Shown: positions 25,837-36,600 of the stretch, piece after piece | Layout of the letters: every line of letters starts with the position of its first letter | Position numbering within the stretch: the first letter of the stretch is position 1 | Assembly: GCA_016208425.1 (NCBI GenBank) | Contig: JACQYA010000078.1 | Span: 1 to 64,000, forward strand | Reading direction: 5' to 3' | From: Betaproteobacteria bacterium | Lineage (GTDB): Bacteria; Pseudomonadota; Gammaproteobacteria; Burkholderiales; Rhodocyclaceae | Length of the DNA: 64,000 bases | Translations under genes and position numbers: made by a program | The notes under the pieces: generated by a model | What the model was told of the DNA's origin: nothing | Databases searched by the model: none | The model's input: only the letters and a program-made list of their open reading frames with translations

Positions 25837-27633
25837 ATGTATGCGCAACACCTCGACGGGGTTTCGCGCCCCTCCGCCAACTGGTCCCGGTTGTTGCCCT
25901 TTCTGCGCTGGCGCGACCGGGTGACGCGAGGAAATACGCGCGACGACGCGATGGCCGGCCTGACCGGCGCGCTGATCGTGCTGCCGCAGGCGGTGGCCTT
26001 CGCCACGATCGCCGGTTTGCCGCCGGAGTACGGCCTTTATGCGGCGATGGCGCCGGCCATCGTCGCCGCGCTGTTCGGCTCGTCCTGGCATCTGGTATCC
26101 GGCCCGACCACCGCCATTTCCATCGCCGTGTTCGCCTCGGTAAGCCCATACGCCCAGCCCGGTTCGCCCGAATTCATCGGCCTCGTGCTGACGCTGACGG
26201 TGCTCGCCGGGCTGTTCGAGCTGGCGCTGGGGCTGGCGCGCCTCGGGGTGCTGGTCAATTTCATCTCCCACACGGTGGTGCTCGGTTTTACCGCCGGAGC
26301 GGCTTTGCTCATCGCCGCCAGCCAGATCAAGAATTTCTTCGGCCTGGACATCCCGCGCGGTACGCCCTTCTTTGAAATACTCGGGCTATTTGCGCAACAA
26401 ATCGAGAGCATCAACCTCTATGTGCTAGCGGTGAGCGTCACGACGCTGCTTGCAGGAATCCTCACCAGGGTTCTCGCGCCGAAACTGCCCTACATGATCG
26501 TCGCCTTGCTGGCCGGCAGCTTTCTCGCGGCGGGCGCCAACGCGACCTTCGGCGTGGATACCACCCATATCGTGACGGTCGGCGCGCTGCCTTCCGGTCT
26601 GCCACCTTTGTCCGTGCCCGACTTCTCGCTCCGCGCGCTGACCCAGATGCTGTTCCCGGCGCTGATTATCACCCTGCTGGGGCTGACCGAAGCGGTATCG
26701 ATTTCCCGCTCCATCGCCGCTCGTTCCGGCCAGCATATCGACGGCAACCAGGAGTTCATCGGCCAGGGGCTGTCGAATCTGGTGGGCGCCTTTTTCTCGG
26801 GTTATCCCTCGTCCGGCTCCTTCAACCGCAGCGGCGTGAATTACGCCGCTGGCGCCCAAACCCCTTTGGCGGCGGTTTTTGCATCGTTTTTCCTGTTGCT
26901 CGTCCTGATTCTGGTGGCGCCCCTGGCCGCCTACCTGCCGACCGCAGCGATGGCCGGCATCCTGTTTCTGGTGGCCTGGGGACTGGTCGATTTCCACCAT
27001 ATCCAGCAGTTGCACCGCATCAGCCGCCAGGAAGCGCTCGTGCTGTGGGTCACCCTGGCCGGCACGCTGATCGACCTGGAGAAAGGCATTTTCCTGGGCG
27101 TCGCCTTGTCGCTGGCGATCTACCTGTCGCGCACTTCGCGCCCGACGCTGGAAGCCGTCGTGCCGGACAGCGACCCCGACAGCTATCACTACGTGGCGGC
27201 AAACGGCAGGGCGGAGTGTCCGCAGATCAAAATGCTGCGCCTCAACGGATCGATTTTCTTTGGCGCGGTGTCCTATCTCCAACAGCAGATTCAAGAGTTG
27301 GCCGACCGGGAACCGGCGCAGAACCATCTGGTGCTGATGGCGAGCGGCATCAATTTCATCGACTTGGCCGGTGCCGAATTTCTCCGTGATACCGCGCAGC
27401 GTTACCGGCGCGCCGGAGGGAGCCTGTGTCTCTACCGGTTGAAGGACAGCGTCGCCGAATCCCTGCGCAAGGGCGGCTTCATGGACGAGATCGGCGAGAA
27501 CCGCGTTTTCCCGGCCAAATCGCGGCCGGCGGAAGCGCTGTTCCCGTATCTCGACCCCGGCACTTGCGCAAACTGCCGCTACCGGCTTTTTCGCTCCTGC
27601 CACGCGGCAGGCCAGCAAACCCCGTCCGTGTGA
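25837..27633 (+). CDS. SulP-family anion transporter with STAS domain
   Basis: 598-residue inner-membrane transporter. The membrane core (about 35-430) starts with the family signature region AGLTGALIVLPQAVAFATIAGLPPEY split over the first helices and contains GLTEAVSISRSIAARSG. A cytoplasmic STAS domain follows at about 460-560 (LRLNGSIFFGAVSYLQQQI, INFIDLAGAEFL). The C-terminus adds a Cys cluster CANCRYRLFRSC, which could bind metal. The transported anion (sulfate, bicarbonate or another) cannot be told. The universal stress gene follows 27 bp downstream, probably in the same operon. Confidence 0.88.
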   Translation: MYAQHLDGVSRPSANWSRLLPFLRWRDRVTRGNTRDDAMAGLTGALIVLPQAVAFATIAGLPPEYGLYAAMAPAIVAALFGSSWHLVSGPTTAISIAVFASVSPYAQPGSPEFIGLVLTLTVLAGLFELALGLARLGVLVNFISHTVVLGFTAGAALLIAASQIKNFFGLDIPRGTPFFEILGLFAQQIESINLYVLAVSVTTLLAGILTRVLAPKLPYMIVALLAGSFLAAGANATFGVDTTHIVTVGALPSGLPPLSVPDFSLRALTQMLFPALIITLLGLTEAVSISRSIAARSGQHIDGNQEFIGQGLSNLVGAFFSGYPSSGSFNRSGVNYAAGAQTPLAAVFASFFLLLVLILVAPLAAYLPTAAMAGILFLVAWGLVDFHHIQQLHRISRQEALVLWVTLAGTLIDLEKGIFLGVALSLAIYLSRTSRPTLEAVVPDSDPDSYHYVAANGRAECPQIKMLRLNGSIFFGAVSYLQQQIQELADREPAQNHLVLMASGINFIDLAGAEFLRDTAQRYRRAGGSLCLYRLKDSVAESLRKGGFMDEIGENRVFPAKSRPAEALFPYLDPGTCANCRYRLFRSCHAAGQQTPSV

Positions 27634-27660
27634 CCGGGCAATTTTCGAGGAAGAACGATC

Positions 27661-28113
27661 ATGAAAACCTATAAGCGCATCCTGGCACCCGTGTTCTCCG
27701 ACGGGCAAAGCGAGCTACTGCTACGCCGCGTCAAGGAGCTCACGCAAACCGCACACGCCCAAGTGCTGGTGTTGCGCGTTCTCGATACGCGCAGCGGATT
27801 TGCTCCCGACGGTCCAGCTGCCGCATTCCCGGAAGAAGCCGCGATGCGCCGGGCGGCGGACTCGAAGAAGCGCCTCGAACTACAGCTCGCGCGCTACGAC
27901 CTGGCCTGGGCTGAGGCCAGGGTGGCCTGGGGCGAGCCGGCCGCTACCGTGTCCGAAGTGGCCCGCGCCTGGCAACCCGATCTCGTCGTCACTTGCGGAA
28001 CCCGCCTGCCAAGGGATCTCGCCGAAAAAGTCGACGTCCTGACCGTGGGGCGTGCCAGCACGGTGGGCCGCTGGGCCGACGCCTTGTTCCATTCGGCTTT
28101 TCGGCACGCCTGA
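27661..28113 (+). CDS. Universal stress protein (UspA family)
   Basis: 150-residue UspA-like protein: N-terminal KRILAPVFSDGQSELLLRRV, a helical middle part, and a C-terminus PDLVVTCGTRLP ... VDVLTVGRAS. The ATP-binding G-2x-G-9x-G(S/T) motif is incomplete, so nucleotide binding is doubtful. It follows the SulP gene closely; a regulatory partnership is inferred from position. Confidence 0.7.
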   Translation: MKTYKRILAPVFSDGQSELLLRRVKELTQTAHAQVLVLRVLDTRSGFAPDGPAAAFPEEAAMRRAADSKKRLELQLARYDLAWAEARVAWGEPAATVSEVARAWQPDLVVTCGTRLPRDLAEKVDVLTVGRASTVGRWADALFHSAFRHA

Positions 28114-28275
28114 AGCCGGGGCGTGCCCCGCGACCGGTGACTGGCACTCTCAAACGCGGAGCGCTTGGCGGGGGACGTTGGCCCGGGGTGCTGGTCTGGA
28201 GTGGACGCGGGACGGTACTTGCAGTAAAAGATTCGATCGCCTCGGATCACGAACACACGAACACTCCGGCCAAGC

Positions 28276-28977
28276 ATGCACGACTCCAGAGCAATTTCGG
28301 TACTCATCGTCGAAGACAACAAGGATCTGGCGACAAATATCGCAGATTATCTGGAGTCGAAAGGCTACCTGGTGGATACGGCCATGGATGGTGTTACCGG
28401 ACTGCATCTCGCCGTTACCTGCGCGTACGAGGTCATCGTTCTGGATCTGATGTTGCCCGGGATAGACGGTTTGACTTTATGCAGGCGGTTGCGCCAGGAC
28501 GCGCAATCGTTTGTGCCGGTGTTGATCCTGTCCGCCCGCGACACGCTCAACGACAAGGCTGCCGGTTTCGGCGAAGGCGCCGACGACTACCTGGTCAAAC
28601 CGTTCGAGCTGCGCGAACTCGATTTGCGGCTGCGCGCCCTGACCCGGCGTTCGCGGCCGGGGGAGACCCAGCGTTTGCTCGCCGTGGCCGATCTGGCGTT
28701 CGATCTCGACACCTTCGTCGTGCGCCGCGCCGGCAAGCCGCTAACCCTGCCGGCACTGCCCTTGAAGATTCTCGAACTGCTCATGAAACGCGCCCCCGGC
28801 GTGGTTTCGCGGCGCGATATAGAGCGGGCGGTGTGGGGCGACTCGCCCCCGGACAGCGACGCGCTACGGGTGCATATGCACACGCTCCGCTCGGCCATCG
28901 ATCCGCCGGGGCAGCGGCCGCTTCTCCACACCTTGCGCGGCGTGGGCTACCAGATTAAAGATGCGCTTGCTGTCTGA
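28276..28977 (+). CDS. OmpR-family response regulator
   Basis: 233 residues. The receiver domain has acidic ED at 13-14, phospho-acceptor Asp57 (VLDLMLPG) and Lys108 (LVKPF). The C-terminal winged helix (about 140-228) ends LLHTLRGVGYQIK, typical of OmpR/PhoB. The closest subtype by pattern is QseB/TctD-like. It overlaps the sensor kinase gene by 17 bp. The direct repeats upstream of the SulP gene are a plausible target. Confidence 0.93.
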   Translation: MHDSRAISVLIVEDNKDLATNIADYLESKGYLVDTAMDGVTGLHLAVTCAYEVIVLDLMLPGIDGLTLCRRLRQDAQSFVPVLILSARDTLNDKAAGFGEGADDYLVKPFELRELDLRLRALTRRSRPGETQRLLAVADLAFDLDTFVVRRAGKPLTLPALPLKILELLMKRAPGVVSRRDIERAVWGDSPPDSDALRVHMHTLRSAIDPPGQRPLLHTLRGVGYQIKDALAV

Positions 28978-30220
28978 TCTGCGCGGCCGCGTCGCCCTCT
29001 TCTTTGCCGGCTTTGGCGCCCTGGTCAGCCTTATCATGGCCGTCGCGTTGTACCAGAGCGCCCACGATTTGAGCCAGCGCCTGATCGACGAAACGCTGTC
29101 GGCCGAACTGGACGACTACATTGCGCGGCGCGAACGGAACCCGGCCTCTCTTCCGCCCTCCACGGTCGTCGTACACGGCTACGTGCAGGGCGCCGCCGGC
29201 GTCGGGGATGTGCCCGGCTACCTGGCCGGACTGCCGGTGGGCCGGCACAACATCCATCTGGGAACCATCAGCTACCGCGTCGCCGTCGTCGAGCGCGGCG
29301 GCGCACGCTACTACCTGCTTCACGACATCGCCCTGCAAGCGCGCCGCGAACAGCGCTTTGCCTGGATGCTCGTGCTGATGGTCGTCGCCATGACCATGTT
29401 GTCGGCTTTGGGCGGCATCTGGCTTTCGCGCAGAGTGGTCGCGCCGGTGGCCGAGCTGGCGGCGAAGGTGCGCCACCGTAGCCCGAACGACTGGGAGCAC
29501 CCCCTGTCCGACGATTTCCCGGTGGGTGAAGTCGGCGAGCTGGCGCGGGTTTTCGACCGCCACCTGATCCGTATGCGCGCCTTCATGGAGCGGGAACGGG
29601 TCTTCAACGCCGACATGAGCCACGAACTGCGTACCGCGCTGGCGGTAATCCTGAGCGCGGCCGAAATACTGCTGGAGGACGATAGCCTCGGCGACAAACA
29701 GAAAAGCCGGGTCGGGCGTATCAGGCGCGCCGCCCACGATATGGCCGAACTGGGTACCGCGCTGCTGCTGATGGCGCGCGAAGAATACAGCGTGTCCGCG
29801 GGGGGCGGCTGCGTCCTGGCCGATGTCGTGCGAGACGTGGTGGCCGAACAGCGCCACCTTCTTCGCGACAAACCGGTCGAAGTCGACGTGCGCACCGACC
29901 CGGAACTGATCCTCTCCGTCGACGCCGGCCTGGTGAAAATCGTGGTGAGCAACCTGGTCCGAAATGCGTTTTCCTTCACGGCGGCCGGTTCGGTAGCGGT
30001 GTGGCAGGACGCCCGCTCGCTGGCCGTGAGCGACACGGGCAGCGGCATTCCCGCCCACGCGGTCGAACGGGTTTTCGTTCGCCACTATCACGACACCGGC
30101 AGCCAAGGCGCGGGAATCGGCCTTTCCCTGGTCAAGCGTATCTGCGGCTGCTATGGCTGGCAGATACGGCTAGAAAGCCGGGAAAACCGGGGAACCGTCG
30201 TCAGAGTCACGTTTTCGTGA
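28961..30220 (+). CDS. Sensor histidine kinase
   Basis: 419-residue inner-membrane kinase paired with the preceding regulator. Membrane helices lie at about 11-31 and 134-156, with a periplasmic domain of about 100 residues between them. A HAMP-like linker follows, and the H-box MSHELRTAL has the phospho-acceptor His221 (Ala in place of the usual Pro). The ATPase domain has the N-box VVSNLVRNAF, G1 DTGSGIP and G2 GAGIGLSLV. The signal is unknown. Confidence 0.92.
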   Translation: MRLLSDLRGRVALFFAGFGALVSLIMAVALYQSAHDLSQRLIDETLSAELDDYIARRERNPASLPPSTVVVHGYVQGAAGVGDVPGYLAGLPVGRHNIHLGTISYRVAVVERGGARYYLLHDIALQARREQRFAWMLVLMVVAMTMLSALGGIWLSRRVVAPVAELAAKVRHRSPNDWEHPLSDDFPVGEVGELARVFDRHLIRMRAFMERERVFNADMSHELRTALAVILSAAEILLEDDSLGDKQKSRVGRIRRAAHDMAELGTALLLMAREEYSVSAGGGCVLADVVRDVVAEQRHLLRDKPVEVDVRTDPELILSVDAGLVKIVVSNLVRNAFSFTAAGSVAVWQDARSLAVSDTGSGIPAHAVERVFVRHYHDTGSQGAGIGLSLVKRICGCYGWQIRLESRENRGTVVRVTFS

Positions 30221-30243
30221 TGTCGTGACCGGGAAGACGGCCG

Positions 30244-30633
30244 TCAGCCATCGCCGCGCTTGAGCAGGTCTTTCAGATGGGCGAAAGGCTGCGCGCTCGC
30301 CCGGCTTTTTGAACGTCCGCCACCGTCGCCGGCCCCGGCCTGACACGCCGCTTCGGCGTCGAGCAAACGCGCGTGCTCGTTGTCGTGGCAGTAGAGGCAC
30401 AACAATTCCCAGTTGCTGCCGTCGGACGGGTTGTTGTCGTGGTTGTGGTCTTTGTGGTGCACGGTCAGTTGCTGCAAGTTCTCGCGGGTGAACTCGCGGC
30501 TGCAACGGCCGCAGACCCACGGATAGATCTTGAGCGCCCGTTCGCGGTAGCCCACCTCGCGCGACTGGCTGTTGCGGATGGCTTCAGCGATCAGGCGGTC
30601 GGTACGCGCGCTTTTCGGGTTTTCTGCGGTCAT
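30244..30633 (-). CDS. yajD: YajD-family HNH nuclease
   Basis: 129-residue small HNH protein. CGRCSREF and CLYCHDNEH supply four zinc Cys, and VHHKDHNHDNN carries the HNH catalytic core. The Lys/Arg-rich N-terminus (SARTDRLIAEAIRNSQSREV) matches YajD of E. coli. The Ser/Ala-rich C-terminal tail is longer than usual. It faces the histidine kinase convergently with a 23-bp gap. Confidence 0.88.
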   Translation of the reverse strand: MTAENPKSARTDRLIAEAIRNSQSREVGYRERALKIYPWVCGRCSREFTRENLQQLTVHHKDHNHDNNPSDGSNWELLCLYCHDNEHARLLDAEAACQAGAGDGGGRSKSRASAQPFAHLKDLLKRGDG

Positions 30634-30692
30634 AGGGCTTGCCTCATAGGCGGTCGATAAAATGTGGGGGCGGCAAGAAACGAACCCGGCGC

Positions 30693-33524
30693 CTACGGCT
30701 GCCGTTCGCGGGCATGAAGCACTTCATGCACCTGCGACAGCAGCGCCGGCACATCGAACGGCTTGGTGAAATACGCGAGGAAACCGGCGCTTTCGCACGC
30801 CTCGACGTTGCGGGGCAAGGCGTTGGCGCTGACGGCGATGGCCGGGATATCGGCCGTTTCCGGGTCGGACTTGAGCTCGCGCAGCAGCTCCAGGCCGCTC
30901 ATGCCCGGCAGATGGATGTCCATCAGCACGAGCGCCGGCGGGTTTTCGCGGATCATCGCCAAAGCCGCCTCGGCGTTTCTGGCGATCGACAGTTCGACGC
31001 GGGACAGCCGGCGAAAGGCGTGTCTCATGACGTCGACGTTGACCGGATTGTCTTCCACGTACAGCACCCGCCCGCAGACGTTCGCCAGCCGGGCGATATC
31101 GATGGCGGGCGCCGACGCTTCAGCCCCCGCTTGTCCGGGCGGGCCGGCCAGCGGCAGATCCAGCCAGAAACAGCTGCCGACGCCGGCCTGGCTCTCGTAG
31201 CCGATGCGGCCGCCCAACGCTTCGGCGAGCTGCTTGCAAATCACCAGGCCGATGCCGGCGCCTTCCACGGCGGTCAGTTCCGCTCCCAGCCGCCGGAAAG
31301 GCAGGAAGACTTCGGGTCGGCGCGCTTCCGCGATACCCATGCCGGTATCGGCGACCGTGATGCGGACAACGTTCTCCGACGCCCGGCAAATGATCGCCAC
31401 CGCGCCGTCGGGACGGTTGTATTTCACGGCGTTGGACAGCAGGTTAGTCAATATCTGGCGAACCCTGAAGCGGTCGGCGGCAACCGCAAGCCCCGCGCCG
31501 CAGGAATGCCGGATAACGACGCCGCGCTCGGCGGCGGCCGGCTGCGAAAGCGCTATGACTTCCTCGACCAGCGGCGCGAGCGGCACCGCCGCAATCACCA
31601 GATCCAGGCGGCCGGCCTCGATGCGCGCCAGATCCAGCACCTCGTTCACCAGCTTCAGGAGGTGGCGTCCGCTGCTCAGAATATGGCCGACCGCCTCCTT
31701 TTGCGCTTCGGCGAGCGGCGCCGGCACGCCCATGCCGAGCATCTGCGAAAAACCGATGACGGCGTTCAGCGGCGTGCGCAATTCGTGGCTCATGCTCGCC
31801 AGAAAGTCGGACTTCGCCCGGTTGGCCGCGTCGGCTTTTTCCTTGGCCTGCGCCAAAGCCTCTTCGGCTTCTTTCCGGTCGGTCATGTCCTCCCCGGAAC
31901 TCAGGGTGCCGACGATCCGGCCCTCGTTGTCGGCGAAATAGGCGTTATGCCAGCCGATCAGGCGCCGCCGGCCGTCGCGGCAAAGGACGGGGGTCTCGCA
32001 ATACTCGGAGGGCGGCAGCTGGCCGGCCACGAACTGCGCGAAGCGCGGGTACATCGTTTCCAGCCCCGACGGTTGTGGCAGGCAACGCGCGAACCAGTTG
32101 CTCCCGAGAAGCTCCTTTTCCGCGTAGCCGAGCAGCTCGCAGCCCCGGCGGTTTATCATGACGATACGCCCGTCTGGATCCAGGGACACCATCACCGTCT
32201 GCACCGTATCGAGATAACGCTGCGCGCGGTCGCGTTCCTCGCGCAACGCAATATCGGCCGCCTTGCGGTCAGCGATGTCGCGCAACACCGTCACCACCAG
32301 CACGCCGGACGAGGTTTGCACGGCGCCCAAGCTGATGTCGACCGGGATCTCGCGCCCGTCTTTGGTCAGCGCCGAAAACTCCATTCGAGCGCCGGGACCC
32401 AGGATGCGGGATTGGGTGATGACGCCGCTCCGTCTCGCGTGCGCGCCGCGCAGGTGCTTGGGCAACAGCATCTCGACCGGCGCGCCGACGAGTTCCTCGC
32501 GCCGGTAGCCGGAGAGGGTCAGCGTCCGGTTGTTCGCCAGCATGACGGTGCCGGCCGGGTCGGAAATCAGCACCGCGTCCGGCATCGACTCCAAGATCTC
32601 GCTCTGCATTTGCAGCAGTTGCCGGCTTTCGGCCAGGCTGGCGTCGGCCTGCGCGCGCGCCTCCGCCGTCGCGCGCATCGCCCGGCCGAGCGCGAGGAAC
32701 GGCCCCAGCACGAGAAGCGCGACGAGAAGGAAGGCCAGGCGCACCGCCCACACGTTGTCGGCCTGCGTCGGCCAACCGCCGCGCGGCACCGCCGCCATTT
32801 GCCAGGAGCCGTATGGCAGCGGGATGTCAGTCAACACGGGGCGCTCGTCGAAGATCCCGGCGCGGCCGAAAAACACTTCGCCCCGCGGCCCGCTGGCGTC
32901 CTTACCGCGTAGGGCGATCTCGATCGGCTGGCCGGCGGCGAGCAGGCCGCTCTCGCGGTACATGGCTTCGAGGTCGATCACGGCGGAGACCAGCCCCCAG
33001 AAACGTTCCCGGCCATCGTCGCCCTGAAAAAACACCGGCATGCGCATCGCCAGACCGATGCCGCCCTGCACCAGCTCCATCGGTCCGGCCAGAACGATCT
33101 GCCGCGTCAAGCGCGCGCGCTCGGCCGTCTCGGACTGGCCGGGCGTCCGGCGGAAATCGAGACCGACGGCCTGCTCGTTGTCGGTTACCGGATAGATGAA
33201 CCGGATCACCATGTCCGGCGCGGCGCCGATGTTGCGCAAATAGGATCGGCCCAGAAACAGCGGCCGCACGGTGCGCCCGAACTTCGCCTGGGTGAGATGC
33301 GGATCGAGCGTGACGAGGCCGCTCATCCCCTTCACCAGTTGCGTGGTGCCGTAGAGGCTGCCTTCCAGGCGCGAACGGATCACCCCCTGCGCCTCCTGGA
33401 CGGCGGCGCGGCTGGCCGCAGCATGCCGCTCGTCGTTCAGCCGTTCGGCGAAAAACGCAGCCAGCGCGAGGCCGCAGGCCAGAGCGATGGTCGCCAGCCA
33501 GACCCGCTTTTCTTTCTTGTTCAC
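30693..33524 (-). CDS. Hybrid sensor histidine kinase: CHASE, two PAS, HisKA, HATPase, receiver
   Basis: I take the GTG at 33524 (VNKKEKRVWLAT) as start because the first membrane helix follows at once; an in-frame start at 33662 would overlap the upstream gene. About 943 residues. Order: membrane helix (about 8-26), a CHASE-type periplasmic domain, a second helix (about 245-267), two PAS domains (ISDPAGTVMLANNRTLTLSG and SLDPDGRIVMINRRGCELLG), HisKA with FLASMSHELRTPLNAVIGFS, HATPase with DTGMGIA and GIGLVICKQL, and a C-terminal receiver (VLYVEDNPVNVDVM, LVLMDIHLPGMSG). The stop of the upstream REC/EAL gene is 127 bp before it, so the two are probably co-transcribed and form a phosphorelay. 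Confidence 0.9.
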   Translation of the reverse strand: MNKKEKRVWLATIALACGLALAAFFAERLNDERHAAASRAAVQEAQGVIRSRLEGSLYGTTQLVKGMSGLVTLDPHLTQAKFGRTVRPLFLGRSYLRNIGAAPDMVIRFIYPVTDNEQAVGLDFRRTPGQSETAERARLTRQIVLAGPMELVQGGIGLAMRMPVFFQGDDGRERFWGLVSAVIDLEAMYRESGLLAAGQPIEIALRGKDASGPRGEVFFGRAGIFDERPVLTDIPLPYGSWQMAAVPRGGWPTQADNVWAVRLAFLLVALLVLGPFLALGRAMRATAEARAQADASLAESRQLLQMQSEILESMPDAVLISDPAGTVMLANNRTLTLSGYRREELVGAPVEMLLPKHLRGAHARRSGVITQSRILGPGARMEFSALTKDGREIPVDISLGAVQTSSGVLVVTVLRDIADRKAADIALREERDRAQRYLDTVQTVMVSLDPDGRIVMINRRGCELLGYAEKELLGSNWFARCLPQPSGLETMYPRFAQFVAGQLPPSEYCETPVLCRDGRRRLIGWHNAYFADNEGRIVGTLSSGEDMTDRKEAEEALAQAKEKADAANRAKSDFLASMSHELRTPLNAVIGFSQMLGMGVPAPLAEAQKEAVGHILSSGRHLLKLVNEVLDLARIEAGRLDLVIAAVPLAPLVEEVIALSQPAAAERGVVIRHSCGAGLAVAADRFRVRQILTNLLSNAVKYNRPDGAVAIICRASENVVRITVADTGMGIAEARRPEVFLPFRRLGAELTAVEGAGIGLVICKQLAEALGGRIGYESQAGVGSCFWLDLPLAGPPGQAGAEASAPAIDIARLANVCGRVLYVEDNPVNVDVMRHAFRRLSRVELSIARNAEAALAMIRENPPALVLMDIHLPGMSGLELLRELKSDPETADIPAIAVSANALPRNVEACESAGFLAYFTKPFDVPALLSQVHEVLHARERQP

Positions 33525-33651
33525 GATTCGTGTTCCAGGTCTTTCGGGGTGGGTGTGGCGGCTTCTGGAGCGCGCGCGCCCGCGCATGGGCGCTTCGCGG
33601 GCATCCTCGGCGCGATGGGCGGAACACTCGCCCGCCCCCGCATCCGCCCGC

Positions 33652-36600
33652 TCAACGGGCATCCCTGGCGCGCAACCACTCGATCAGCTCTTCCACCGGC
33701 ATCGCCCTGGCGATAAGCCAGCCCTGCGCCAGGTCGCAGCCCAGGCCGCGCACCAGATCGAGGTCGCCCTGCGTCTCCACGCCTTCCGCCACCGTGGACA
33801 GTTTGAGCTTGCGCGCCATTTCAATCGTCGAGGCCAGTATGGCGCGCGTGGCGGGCTTTTCGGCGGCGCCCCGCACGAAGCTGCGGTCGAGCTTGAGCTC
33901 GCCGAAGGGGATGCGCTGCAACTGCTCCAGCGACGAATAGCCGGTGCCGAAATCGTCGATGGACAGCTTGAAGTCTTTGAGCCGCAGCCGGCTCATCACG
34001 TCGAGCGAGGTCTCCACGTCGGCCATGACGCCGGTTTCGGTAATTTCGAGAATCAGGTTTTGCGCGAGGAAGCCGGTGGCCTCTATGCTGTCCTGGATGA
34101 ACTCCGGCAGGCGGAGGTCGGAAAGCCAGTTGGCCGACATGTTGACCGCGAGCGACAGCGGGAACCCCGCTTCGGCCAGCCGGACGCCGCCGATCAGCGC
34201 CTTGGTGACCAGCACCTCGGAGAGCCGGGCGATCAGGCCGTGCCGCTCGGCGGCGCCGATGAAGGTGTCGGGCGCGACCGGCCCGTCGGCGCGCTGCCAG
34301 CGCGCCAGCGCTTCCACGCCGACCACGCGCAGCGCGCCGACCTCCACCTTGGGCTGAAAGTGCACGCTGAATTCGTCGCGGGAAATGCCTTCCCGGATAT
34401 CGTCGGGGGAAACGGCCACCGCGCCGTGCGGCGCCACGACGCGCTTCGAGCGCTCGCAGGGAGCGAGCATCAGCGCGGCCAGCGCCTCCAGCGTCACCGG
34501 TTTCTTCAGCGTGCCGCGCAAGAACAGCCCCTTGGCCCGAGCCAATTCGGCGGCCGTCTGCAGCAAGCGATCCTCGACGCCGCTGGCGACGATCAGGCAA
34601 CCCCGGTAGCCGGATTCCGCCAGCCGCCGCAACAGCTCGATACCGTCCATGCCGGGCATTTTGAGGTCGATGATGAGCTGGTCGAACTTCTCGCTGGCCC
34701 ACCCCAATTCCGCGAGCGCCGCCTCGCCGCCGTCGACCGCCAGCGTTTCGTCGACGCCCAGTGCCGATAACAGGATGCTGATCTGCCGGCGCGCCAAGGG
34801 GTCGTCGTCGACGACCAGCACGCGACGCGGCAGCGCCTCGGCGGGCGGTAGCGCCACCTCGGCCAGGGTCGGGGCCGCCGCGCCCGCGATCTGGAGAGCG
34901 GCCGCCTCCACGTCGTGCACCGCGTGTTCGAGGTCGCGCAACAAAACTGCCGCCGCGCTCAAACGCCCGCCCCTGCCGGCGCTCTCCAGGCTCTCCGCGA
35001 GGCCGGCAAAGCGCAGCGCGCCGACCATGCGCGCCGGCGACTTGAGCTTGTGCATCACCAGGGCGAGGCCGTGCCCGTCCCCGCTCTTGAGCAACAGGCG
35101 GCAGACGGGGAGCTCGGCGTGCACCGTCGCGGTAAATAGATCGACCAGCTCGCGCAAGCGCGCCGGATCGGAGCTGCCGACGTTGTGGGCGAGGCAATGC
35201 GTGTCCAGCGTCGCGCGCGCCTCGCCGGCCAACGCGGCGGGGGTATCGCCGGCCGGCGGAGGGTGAGAAACGCCGGAAGCGGGGGAAACGGGCGACGCGC
35301 GCGGCAACCAGCGCGCCAGCAAACGACCCAGATCGTCGAGATCGATCGGTTTGGGCAGGGCATCGTCCATCCCGGCCTCGCGGCAGGCGGCAAGTTCGGA
35401 CGGATGATGCGCGGCGGTGATGGCGACGATGGGGGTGTAACTTCCGTTTTCCTTTTCGGTGGAGCGGATGGCGCGCGCCAGCGCCAGGCCGTCCATACCG
35501 GGCATGTTGCGGTCGGCCAGGATCAGGTCATGGCCGCCGGCCTGCCACTTGGCCAGCGCCACCGTGCCGTCGCCGGCGATATCCGCCACGTAGCCGAGCG
35601 CGTCGAGCTGCATGCGCAGCAGCGCCTGGTTGGCCGGGTTGTCCTCGGCGACCAGGATGCGCCGCCGGTCGGCGCCTTGGGCGACGCTGGGCGGGAGCGG
35701 GCGAATTTCCCCCGCAGCGCGGGGCTGAGGCACGTCGTCGCGCGCGGGGAAACTTCGCCCGCTCCCGCATCTGTCGGCTTCAAGCCGACCGCCCGCCTGC
35801 CGTTTGACCAGATCGTCGATGACCTGGCGCTGGAAATGGCGCTGGCGGACCGCTTCGAGAATGTCGGCGTAGGTGGCCGCCACGGGAGCCAGGAACTCCA
35901 CCGTAGCGGGGTCGTATCCCCCGGGGCGGTTGGTCAGCCCGATCATGCCGACAAGCGCCTTGCCAACATGTATCGGCACGCCGATAAAAGCGTGAACCGG
36001 CGGATGCCCCTCGGGCAATACGTCACAGCGCGGATCGTTGGCCGGATCGTTGGCAATCACCGTTTCGCCGGTACGCAATAACGCGCCGTACAAGCTGTCG
36101 AGCTTGCGGAATTCCATGCCCTTTGCCTGCGCCCGCTCGTACAGGCGCCGGCTGGCTTCGTTCCACTTAATGCCGGACAGGGCGTGGGTTTTAAGGTAAG
36201 GCGTATCGTCCGGGTCGTGCAGCACTTCGCCGATAAAGCCATAGCCGCTGTCGGTCAAAAGCAGCATGGCGTCGAGCAGCATCGCGGAGGTGGACGCCAG
36301 ATCGTAAGCGACGATGAAGTGCTGGAGCGCCCGGCGGATCGCATCGAGCAAGCGCCCCTGGCGTTCCTGTTCGGCCTGCGCGCGCTTGTGCCCGGTGATG
36401 TCGGTGCGGATGGAGATGTATTGCTCGGGCAGGCCGTGCTCGTCGAGTATGGGCACGATGGTGCTCTGCACCCAGTAGTGGCTGCCGTCCTTGCGCCGGT
36501 TTTGCACTTCTCCCTGCCACATGCGGCCGCCGGATATGGTTTGCCACATCTCCTCGAAAACGGCGGGCGGGTGGTGCCCCGATTTGACGATGCGGTGGTT

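Noticed and set aside
30639-32912. 757-codon frame opposite the hybrid histidine kinase
   Set aside because: Shadow; low-complexity Arg/His/Gln composition without domains.
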